Below the pieces are notes generated by a model. The model did not search any database, was not told where the DNA came from, and saw only the letters and a list, made by a program, of their open reading frames with translations. Position numbers and translations under genes: made by a program. A stretch of DNA of 64,000 bases, from positions 28,641 through 92,640 of the forward strand of contig JANXSN010000019.1 in assembly GCA_025352685.1 (NCBI GenBank). Direction: 5' to 3'. This stretch comes from Sphingomonadales bacterium (GTDB lineage Bacteria > Pseudomonadota > Alphaproteobacteria > Sphingomonadales > Sphingomonadaceae). Shown in pieces: positions 48,952-55,976 of the stretch; positions within the stretch are counted from its first letter, which is position 1, and every line of letters begins with the position of its first letter.

Positions 48952-48967
48952 AGCAAGAGGCGTGCCA
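48952..48967 (-). promoter_or_regulatory. Sigma-54 (-24/-12) promoter of glnK-amtB
   Basis: On the minus strand the sequence is TGGCACGCCTCTTGCT, an exact match to the consensus TGGCACG-N4-TTGCW, with GG and GC separated by the correct 10 bases. The expected transcription start is about 24 bases upstream of the glnK ATG. Upstream are several TGCAC half-sites that could bind NtrC, but no full consensus dyad. The rpoN gene is in the same window. Confidence 0.88.
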
Positions 48968-49055
48968 GATCCGCCGCACGATAGATGAGGTGCACGCAGC
49001 GGATGCAGAACGTAACAGTCGCTTAACGATTGTGCAGTTGCGAACAAACCAATGC

Positions 49056-49256
49056 CTAATTAATAGGCAAAAGCGCTCGCGCCGCTTCCAGATCGACGTC
49101 GAGGACCATCACTCGAACCGGGACCAGCCAGCCCGAGCTGTCCGCGATGTTCATGCCGTGATCGAAGAGAACCGAGTCGATCCCCTCGGATTCGAGCATT
49201 CCCTTGACCATCGCGGCTTCCATCGCATTTGGATAATTCGCCAGCTCGACAAGCAT
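49056..49256 (-). CDS. DUF2007 domain-containing small protein
   Basis: This 66-residue protein matches the DUF2007 (putative signal-transducing) family: YPNAMEAAMVKGMLESEGI, then VPVRVMVLDVDLEAARALLP. Such domains resemble ACT-like folds; the role is unknown. The ATG at 49256 is 13 bases after the PNPOx-like stop, so the two share a transcript. A TGCCTA/TAGGCA inverted repeat overlaps the stop. Confidence 0.85.
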   Translation of the reverse strand: MLVELANYPNAMEAAMVKGMLESEGIDSVLFDHGMNIADSSGWLVPVRVMVLDVDLEAARALLPIN

Positions 49257-49269
49257 CAGGTTACCGGCA

Positions 49270-49836
49270 TCAGAGATGCTCCTTTGTCCACGGCATCCGC
49301 GTCTGACCGCGCACGGGCAAGCCGTCGATGCTGTGCGTGCGCTCAGCGATCTTGGCCAAGCGTTCGACGGGATCATCCGCAGTGTGGTATTTCGACAATG
49401 TTGGCCGCTCGTTGTGGAAAGTCAGGAACGGGACGCCCCAGCCGCAGCTCGTCTGGACACTGTCGACATCGAATTCGAAAATCTGGCGGCTCCCCGGCAA
49501 CAGCGTGAAGGAGGCAGCCGCTGACTCCCAGCTGTCGTCCTGTGGCAAGATGATCCGGCCCCTGCCGTAAATGCGCAAGATCAACGCGGCGCGGTCAAAC
49601 GCGCAAAACATGATCGTTGCCCGCCCGTCGGCCGCGAGATGCGCGTGCGTTTCGTTTCCCGATCCGCCGACATCGAGGTGGCCGACGCAGCGGTCGTCCA
49701 GCACACGGAACGAATCCATTCCCTTGGGGCTGAGATTGATTCGCACACCGTCCGCTGCGGTTGCCACAAAGAACACCTGCTGCTTTGCGATGAAGGCGCG
49801 ATGATCTCGGGTCAGGTGGTCAAAGAACTCGGACAT
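49270..49836 (-). CDS. Pyridoxamine 5'-phosphate oxidase-like flavin protein
   Basis: This 188-residue protein has the split-barrel FMN-binding fold: VFFVATAADGVRINLSPKGM, GHLDVGGSGNETHAHL, ATIMFCAFDRAALILRIYG, and QTSCGWGVPFLTFHNER near the C-terminus. It belongs to the pyridoxamine 5'-phosphate oxidase-like superfamily, whose members reduce or oxidise varied small molecules; a true PdxH role is unlikely from sequence. The end (ERLAKIAERTHSIDGLP) may contact the dimer partner. Confidence 0.85.
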   Translation of the reverse strand: MSEFFDHLTRDHRAFIAKQQVFFVATAADGVRINLSPKGMDSFRVLDDRCVGHLDVGGSGNETHAHLAADGRATIMFCAFDRAALILRIYGRGRIILPQDDSWESAAASFTLLPGSRQIFEFDVDSVQTSCGWGVPFLTFHNERPTLSKYHTADDPVERLAKIAERTHSIDGLPVRGQTRMPWTKEHL

Positions 49837-50349
49837 TCAATGCGCTCCGTTCACGCGCCTTCACAGTGCACAGGCATGCGGTGCATGGCAAGCCAAAGCA
49901 CGCAAACCGGGAACCAACGTTTCACCGGCTCAAGAACGGTGCCTTGTGAGCGAAATCATGACCGCGCGAACAACCGCATGGCTTGAGGATAATCGGGCCG
50001 CAATTCAGTCGAACGCCTGGGTGGGGAGACACGAGTTACCACGCGGCACGCACCCCATTACACTGTCAACCGACTGGGGCAACGCGAGCTGGTGGTCGAC
50101 GATGACGCTGATCTTTAGCGACGTTTCGCGGCGCGTTTGGAATTCCGACCGTCGCTTTGGGTAGGAATGCCCCGATCGAACCGGCGCCGAAGCCGGTTTA
50201 GGAATGCGCCCGACGCAAAATCGTTCTCGTCACAGAATTTGCATCGACATCAGTCGGGGGCGACGCCGTTGCAGCCTTGGGTAACGGGGGTGTCGGGGCA
50301 GGGCGCGCGCCGCGCACCTTGGATTTTGTCACCTCCGGGTGGTGATCAC
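49837..50349. other. 513-base region with two small ORFs of doubtful status
   Basis: A plus-strand 72-codon frame (49946-50164) contains WLEDNRAAIQS then NAWVGRHELP, which resembles the C-terminal end of CcdA-type antitoxins (pattern WLEENREAI then NAWVEKHGLP), but the DNA-binding N-terminal half is absent and no CcdB-like toxin follows. It may be a remnant of a toxin-antitoxin locus. On the minus strand a 44-codon frame starting GTG near 50332, just after tldD, is preceded by CGGAG. Neither is secure. Confidence 0.35.
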
Positions 50350-51780
50350 TCAAGCCGCCGTCCCGCCAACCGTAAGGCCATCGATCAACAACGTTGGCTG
50401 GCCTACACCTGCGGGCACGCTCTGGCCGCCCTTCCCGCAAACTCCGACCCCCTCGTCGAGCGCGAAGTCATTGCCGATGCCGGTCACTTTGGTGAGCACG
50501 CTCGGCCCGTCGCCGATGAGCGTCGCACCCTTGATCGGTGCGCCCAACCGACCGTTCTCGATCAGGTACGCTTCCGTGCAGCTGAAGACGAACTTACCCG
50601 ACACGATGTCGACCTGACCGCCACCAAAACTTTTGGCGAAGATGCCCGATTTCACGCGCGAGAGCAGCTCGGTGGGGTCATCCGTCCCGTTCTTCATGAA
50701 CGTATTGGTCATTCGGGGCATAGGGGCATGGGCGTAGCTTTCGCGCCGCCCGTTGCCGGTCGCGGCGACACCCATCAAGCGCGCATTGAGGCGATCCTGC
50801 ATATATCCCTTCAAGATGCCGTCATCGATCAGGACCGTTTCGGACGTCGGCGTGCCCTCATCATCGATGCTGAGCGAGCCGCGTCGATCTTGGAGGGACC
50901 CGTCGTCGACTACGGTCACGCCCGGTGCGGCCACCCGTTCGCCGATCCGCCCGGCAAACGCCGATGTCCCCTTCCGGTTGAAATCGCCCTCAAGCCCGTG
51001 CCCGATCGCTTCATGCAACAGGATTCCGGGCCATCCCGGGCCAAGCAACACTGTGGTTTCTCCCGCAGGGGCCGCTACCGAATCGAGATTGACCAGCGCT
51101 TGGGCCAGCGCCTCGTCGATGGCGCGATTCCAGAGCGCTTCGTCGAACAACCTGTCATAAAGATAACGACCGCCGACCCCGAAGTTGCCTGATTCGCGCC
51201 GGTCACCCTGCTGCGCAACGATGCTGACGTTGAGACGGACAAGGGGGCGAATGTCGGTCGCGACATAGCCGTCGGCACGGACGATCTCGATCACGTTCCA
51301 TGTGCCCGACAGTCCAACCGATACTTGAACCACGCGTGGATCGCGGGCGCGCGCAACGGCATCGATCCGCTGGCACAGGGCAACCTTGTCGGCAAAGGGA
51401 ACGAGCCCGAGCGGATCGGCAGCGGTGTAGAGATGCCGATTGCTCTTGCGCGGCGCGGGTGCCGCGCCGGCACTGGCTGGATCAAGCAACTTCAGCGTTG
51501 CGGCGGCGCGCGCAATTCCCGCAGGTGATACATCGTCCGAATGTGCAAAGCCCGTGGCCTCACCTGACACACCGCGCAGGCCGAAGCCGCGCGCCGAGCC
51601 GTAATCGGCAATCTTGAGCCGTCCGTCATCGAAGCCAAACGATTCATTGGTACGATATTGCAGATAAAGCTCGCCGTCGTCGCACGCCGAAAGCGCATCG
51701 CGGGTGAGGCGTTGCGCCTCGGTCGGATCGAGGGTGTCAGCGTAAAGCAGGGCGCGTGGATCAATGTTCATATGCGCCAC
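50350..51780 (-). CDS. tldD: Metalloprotease TldD
   Basis: This 476-residue TldD protein partners with TldE (PmbA) in a zinc metalloprotease that processes microcins, CcdA-type antitoxins and unfolded peptides. The metal-binding motif is HEAIGH at residues 256-261 in LLHEAIGHGLEGDF. Other signatures are NSQTLHE-like SFGFDDGRLKIADYG and SGKFVFSCTEAYLIENG. The GTG at 51780 has TTGAAG at a good distance; the ATG at 51771 is also possible. The partner tldE/pmbA is not in the window. Confidence 0.95.
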   Translation of the reverse strand: MAHMNIDPRALLYADTLDPTEAQRLTRDALSACDDGELYLQYRTNESFGFDDGRLKIADYGSARGFGLRGVSGEATGFAHSDDVSPAGIARAAATLKLLDPASAGAAPAPRKSNRHLYTAADPLGLVPFADKVALCQRIDAVARARDPRVVQVSVGLSGTWNVIEIVRADGYVATDIRPLVRLNVSIVAQQGDRRESGNFGVGGRYLYDRLFDEALWNRAIDEALAQALVNLDSVAAPAGETTVLLGPGWPGILLHEAIGHGLEGDFNRKGTSAFAGRIGERVAAPGVTVVDDGSLQDRRGSLSIDDEGTPTSETVLIDDGILKGYMQDRLNARLMGVAATGNGRRESYAHAPMPRMTNTFMKNGTDDPTELLSRVKSGIFAKSFGGGQVDIVSGKFVFSCTEAYLIENGRLGAPIKGATLIGDGPSVLTKVTGIGNDFALDEGVGVCGKGGQSVPAGVGQPTLLIDGLTVGGTAA

Positions 51781-51789
51781 ATAGTAACT

Positions 51790-52002
51790 TCAAGCCGCCT
51801 TCGCACCATCATCGTGAGAAACACTGTCGGCGGCGCCACCAATCAGCACGAAACGCCGGTCGCAATAGCCGCAATCGACAAAGCCTCGTTCGTCGATTTC
51901 GAGCCAGACGCGCGGGTGGCCAAGGGCCGCAGGGATATCGCCCGAGCCGTCACAGCAAATTCGGCGGCTGGCGATACGGAAGGTTTCGGGTGGTGCGATC
52001 AC
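51790..52002 (-). CDS. CHCC-type zinc-finger domain protein
   Basis: This ~70-residue protein has the ZF-CHCC pattern: CCDGSGDIPAALGHPRVWLE then DCGYCDRRFVL, with Cys-His-Cys-Cys ligands as in the mitochondrial complex I subunit NDUFS6 family. A GTG at 52002 with AGGA upstream was preferred over the TTG at 52008. It lies 10 bases upstream of tldD on the same strand. Confidence 0.85.
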   Translation of the reverse strand: MIAPPETFRIASRRICCDGSGDIPAALGHPRVWLEIDERGFVDCGYCDRRFVLIGGAADSVSHDDGAKAA

Positions 52003-52035
52003 AGGCAAGGTCCTAGCGACCGTGACGAGGTCCGT

Positions 52036-52560
52036 CTAGAAATACAAAATGTTGATCGTGAAGGTTCCAGCGTAAGCGCCTTCGACCTGGTTGGCCGCCA
52101 CATTCAACGAGCCGCCGACCGCAACATTGATCGCAGCGGTGGCAGGTATCAGGCGCAACGTCGCGCCATTGCTCGAAATGCTGCTCACGGTCATCGTCTC
52201 GGTGCCACCGTTCCGGGTCAACGCGATCGATGCGGGCAGCGCGATCAATGCGATCGCGCCGACCTGTCCCGCTGCGGTGAAGTGCGCAGCCTTCGGTGTC
52301 CCTCCCGCGGGCGTCACCCCGCTTGCGGTCGTTCGGGCGTCTGTCGAGGCATTGATCGTTGCCGTGCCCGCCGTTGCCGAGGCAACGAGGTCGCCAAAGT
52401 CGAGATCGTTGATCTTCACCACCGATAAGGGCGCGACCAGCGTCGCGGTGCTCGCGGCGCTACCCGTAGCAGCCGAGGCTCGCGACGTTGCGAAAAGCGG
52501 CGCACCCAGCAGGGCAAACGCCGCGATGGCGCGGATAAAATGAGCTAGTCCCCCGATCAT
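52036..52560 (-). CDS. DUF4402 domain-containing exported protein
   Basis: This ~174-residue protein has a signal peptide (FIRAIAAFALLGAPLFATSRASA) and a DUF4402 domain: LSVVKINDLDFGDLVASATA, GTATIN, then NVAVGGSLNVAANQVEGAYAG and the ending FTINILYF. DUF4402 proteins are exported beta-rich proteins, sometimes in fimbria-like clusters; no usher or chaperone is present here. The ATG at 52560 is used; a GTG at 52569 is also possible. It forms a tandem pair with the gene at 52636-53160. Confidence 0.82.
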   Translation of the reverse strand: MIGGLAHFIRAIAAFALLGAPLFATSRASAATGSAASTATLVAPLSVVKINDLDFGDLVASATAGTATINASTDARTTASGVTPAGGTPKAAHFTAAGQVGAIALIALPASIALTRNGGTETMTVSSISSNGATLRLIPATAAINVAVGGSLNVAANQVEGAYAGTFTINILYF

Positions 52561-52635
52561 GGCCGTCACATTGTACGACTGGACTTAACGCCACAGCCAC
52601 AGGAACTGGTTGTAGTTCCGGTAAGGATAAAACGA

Positions 52636-53160
52636 TCAAAAATAGGCGACGATGATGTCGAAACTACCGGTGTAGGTCCCGGCGAGCTGGTTGGCACCAA
52701 CGGCCAGTGTGCCACCGACACGCAGGTCCATCACGCCTGCTGGATTGACGACCCGGATCACAGGACCGTTTAAAGTCAGCTGGGTTACATTCATCGTCGC
52801 CCCACCGCCCGCGCGGGTCAAAACGGGCAACGGGCCACGGTTGACCTGCAGGATCGAGTTCTGGGTGCCATAAGTCAGGAATTGCGCTGTCTGTGGACTT
52901 CCCCCCGCCGCAGTCGTGCCGCCGGTCGTCGTCTGCGCGCCGGTGTTCGGGTCGATCACCGCCGTCCCCGCCACGGGTCCGGCGATCATCGTTCCGAAGT
53001 CGAGGTCGCTGATCTTGAGGACAGACAACGGTTTGAGCGCAACTGCGTTCGCGTTCGCCGTCTGGATCGCGGCGTGCGCAGGACCACCGACGACCCCCAC
53101 CGTCAGTAGCGCACACGCCGCGATGGCCCGAAACGGCCTGTTGCCTCCGATGGTCCCCAC
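52636..53160 (-). CDS. DUF4402 domain-containing exported protein, second copy
   Basis: This 174-residue protein is a paralogue of the one at 52036-52560. It has a signal peptide (FRAIAACALLTVGVVGGPAHA) and the DUF4402 pattern LSVLKISDLDFGTMIAGPVAG, GTAVIDPNTG, DLRVGGTLAVGANQLAGTY and the ending FDIIVAYF. The GTG at 53160 fits the paralogue's start; the frame is open to 53322. Sequence identity with the other copy is moderate, which suggests an old duplication. Confidence 0.82.
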   Translation of the reverse strand: MGTIGGNRPFRAIAACALLTVGVVGGPAHAAIQTANANAVALKPLSVLKISDLDFGTMIAGPVAGTAVIDPNTGAQTTTGGTTAAGGSPQTAQFLTYGTQNSILQVNRGPLPVLTRAGGGATMNVTQLTLNGPVIRVVNPAGVMDLRVGGTLAVGANQLAGTYTGSFDIIVAYF

Positions 53161-53284
53161 ACGTTGCTGATAGCCCGAGAGCAACAAATCGTCGTCAACA
53201 CGGATGGTTAACGTCGCGCCAATCTTTGCAGCCCTTGCGCATGTAGACCTTGCGTGCTGGCCTTGCGCCGCTAATCGGCTGTGA

Positions 53285-54235
53285 ATGACTCTCTCGACGC
53301 CAGAACCGGCCATCCAGATCATCGACCTGAAAAAAATCTATGCCGGGGGCAAACAGGCGCTGTCAGGCGTCAGCTTCGATGTACCGCGCGGACAGATTTT
53401 CGGCCTGCTGGGCCCCAATGGCGCCGGCAAATCCACGCTCATCAACATACTCTCCGGTATGGTCATGAAGACCAGCGGCGCGGCGCGGATCTGGGGCTTC
53501 GACATCGACGAGCATCCACGCAATGCCAAAGCATCGATCGGCATCGTGCCACAGGAAATCTTGTTCGATCCGTTTTTTACGCCGCTCGAGGCGCTCGAAC
53601 TGCAGGCCGGGCTTTACGGCGTACCAAAGGCCAAGCGTCGTTCGATGGAGCTGCTGCGCGCGGTCCATCTGGAGGACAAGGCCGATGCCTATGCCCGAAC
53701 GCTATCCGGGGGCATGAAACGGCGACTGCTCGTCGCCAAGGCGATGGTCCATTCACCGCCGGTCCTGGTGCTCGATGAGCCGACCGCGGGCGTCGATATT
53801 GAACTTCGCCAGCACCTATGGGCCTATGTCCGCGCGTTGAACGCCCAAGGCGTGACCGTTGTGCTGACCACCCATTATCTCGAAGAAGCCGAGGAACTGT
53901 GCGATCGCATCGCGATCATCAACCACGGTCAGCTGATCGCCAACAAGCCGACGCGCGAACTGGTCGGCATGGCGCAGGAGAAGGTTGTCGAAGTCACTGT
54001 CGACCGCGATCTCGTCGAGGCCCCCTCATCACCATTCTTTCAAAGAGTAGAGCTCAAGGGAGATCGTGTGCTCGCCATTACCTATTCCAAAGCCCAGGCC
54101 AATGCTGGTGACGTGATAACCGCCGTCAACAATGCAGGTCTGGGTATCGTCGATGTGTCGACGCGCGAGGCGGATCTCGAGCACGTCTTTCTCAATCTGA
54201 CGCGCGCAGCCTCCGGGAGGACAGCCGTTGGCTGA
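53285..54235 (+). CDS. ABC transporter ATP-binding protein, permease not adjacent
   Basis: This 316-residue ATPase has Walker A GPNGAGKST (43-51), signature LSGGMKRRLLVAKAM, Walker B VLVLDEPTAGVDIE and switch VVLTTHYLEEAEELCDR. It resembles YadG/DrrA-type exporter ATPases, which normally sit next to an ABC-2 type permease. Here the next gene is nadB, overlapping by 8 bases. The last ~80 residues form the DUF4162-like C-terminal domain that follows the ATPase in this subfamily. Confidence 0.9.
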   Translation: MTLSTPEPAIQIIDLKKIYAGGKQALSGVSFDVPRGQIFGLLGPNGAGKSTLINILSGMVMKTSGAARIWGFDIDEHPRNAKASIGIVPQEILFDPFFTPLEALELQAGLYGVPKAKRRSMELLRAVHLEDKADAYARTLSGGMKRRLLVAKAMVHSPPVLVLDEPTAGVDIELRQHLWAYVRALNAQGVTVVLTTHYLEEAEELCDRIAIINHGQLIANKPTRELVGMAQEKVVEVTVDRDLVEAPSSPFFQRVELKGDRVLAITYSKAQANAGDVITAVNNAGLGIVDVSTREADLEHVFLNLTRAASGRTAVG

Positions 54236-55805
54236 TTCCTATGACGCACTGGTGATCGGCTCGGGTGCGGCAGGGCTGACGGCGGCGATCACTCTCGCGC
54301 AGACCAAGCGCGTCGCAGTCATCGCCAAAGGCGGTCTTTCAGAAGGCTCGACGGCCTGGGCGCAGGGGGGCATTGCGGCCGTCCTCGAAGCTGGCGACAC
54401 GTTCGAAAGTCACATCGAAGATACGATGGTCGCAGGCGCAGGTCTCAACAACCGTGCGACTGTGGAATTCGTCGTCGAAAATGCACCTACCGCGATTGAG
54501 CGGCTCGCACAGCTCGGCGTCCCCTTCAATCCTGGCGAATCCGACCGCTGGCATCTGACGCGCGAGGGCGGCCATAGCCACCGTCGCATCGTCCATGTCG
54601 ACGACGCAACCGGTTGGGCCGTGCAACAAGCGCTCGAAAAAGCCGCCGCCGCCAACCCCAACATTACCTTGCTTCCCGATATGGTCGCCATCGACCTGAT
54701 TACGCAAAAACATGTCGAAGACCGTAACGACGCACCCCACGTCTGGGGCGTCTATGCATTCAACCGCCGCACAAAACATGTCGAGACAATCACTGCGCCG
54801 GCAACGGTCCTGGCCTCAGGCGGCGCGGGGCGATGCTATCTGTTCTCGACCGCACCGCGCGGAGCGACCGGCGACGGAATCGCGATGGCGTGGCGCGCAG
54901 GCGCCCGTGTATCCAACATGGAATTCATGCAATTCCACCCGACGTGTCTCTATAATTTGGAGGTCAAGAACTTCCTGATCACGGAGGCCATTCGCGGCGA
55001 AGGCGGACAGCTCAAGCTGCCGACCGACGGCGCTCGGTTCATGCCGCGCTTTGATCCGCGCGAAGAACTCGCGCCGCGCGATATCGTGGCGCGCGCAATC
55101 GATCATGAGATCAAGCGTCTAGGCCTCGACTATGTCCATCTCGACATCAGCCACCGCGACCCAGATTTTGTCCGCGGGCACTTTCCCAATATTTACGAAA
55201 AGCTGCTGACAGTGGGGATCGATATTACCACCCAGCCGATCCCCGTTGTGCCCGCGCAGCATTATACATGCGGGGGCGTCTTGATTGACCTCGACGGCAG
55301 TACCGACCTGCCCGGTTTGTACGCTGCAGGCGAAGTCAGCCAATCCGGATTGCACGGCGCGAACCGGCTTGCCTCGAATTCGCTGCTCGAGTGCTTTGTC
55401 TTCGGCGAGGCGGCAGCCCAGCATATCCTGGCTCACCCTGGTGCTGCACCGCCGCACGTGCGCGCTTGGGACGAAAGCCGCGTAACAGATTCGGACGAGG
55501 AAGTCGTCGTTCAGCATAACTGGCGCGAAATCAGGCGCTTCATGTGGGACTATGTCGGCATCGTGCGGACGACCAAGCGACTTGAGCGCGCCGCACACCG
55601 TATCGCACTCCTGCGCCAGGAAGTCGCTGATTATTACGGTAATTTCCGCGTTACGGCCGATCTGATCGAGTTGCGCAACCTCGTTGAGGTTGCCGACCTG
55701 ATCGTGCGCTCGGCGCTCGAGCGCAAGGAAAGTCGAGGACTTCACTACACAACCGACTATCCCGACCTGCTGCCCGAGGCGATCGATACAGTACTGAAAC
55801 CCTGA
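54228..55805 (+). CDS. nadB: L-aspartate oxidase
   Basis: This 525-residue flavoprotein oxidises L-aspartate to iminoaspartate, the first step of NAD synthesis. It has the Rossmann motif VIGSGAAGLTAAI, STAWAQGGIAAVLE, EFMQFHPTCLYN, LITEAIRGEGGQL, the catalytic HYTCGGV (PAQHYTCGGVLIDL) and GLHGANRLASNSLLEC. The TTG start at 54228 follows GGGAGGA at a 7-base distance. The partner enzymes NadA and NadC are not in the window. Confidence 0.94.
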   Translation: MADSYDALVIGSGAAGLTAAITLAQTKRVAVIAKGGLSEGSTAWAQGGIAAVLEAGDTFESHIEDTMVAGAGLNNRATVEFVVENAPTAIERLAQLGVPFNPGESDRWHLTREGGHSHRRIVHVDDATGWAVQQALEKAAAANPNITLLPDMVAIDLITQKHVEDRNDAPHVWGVYAFNRRTKHVETITAPATVLASGGAGRCYLFSTAPRGATGDGIAMAWRAGARVSNMEFMQFHPTCLYNLEVKNFLITEAIRGEGGQLKLPTDGARFMPRFDPREELAPRDIVARAIDHEIKRLGLDYVHLDISHRDPDFVRGHFPNIYEKLLTVGIDITTQPIPVVPAQHYTCGGVLIDLDGSTDLPGLYAAGEVSQSGLHGANRLASNSLLECFVFGEAAAQHILAHPGAAPPHVRAWDESRVTDSDEEVVVQHNWREIRRFMWDYVGIVRTTKRLERAAHRIALLRQEVADYYGNFRVTADLIELRNLVEVADLIVRSALERKESRGLHYTTDYPDLLPEAIDTVLKP

Positions 55806-55976
55806 GGGACCAGGGTTGCACGGCGTTGCTTTTTTACAACGCACAATGAACGATTGATACTTCGTTAACCAAGAAAAGTTGCCGCTGTCACGCAGTCGCA
55901 ACATAGGCGCGTAAGAGGCGTCTCCAGCAGGCGGGTGGCCGTGTCCTATCCCGCGGGGCGCGCTAGGGGTAAACAG

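Noticed and set aside
50137..51192. Plus-strand frame of 351 codons
   Set aside because: It is antisense to tldD, which has the HEAIGH motif and family-wide signatures.
55119..55904. Minus-strand frame of 261 codons opposite nadB
   Set aside because: It is antisense to L-aspartate oxidase; no start signal or domain.
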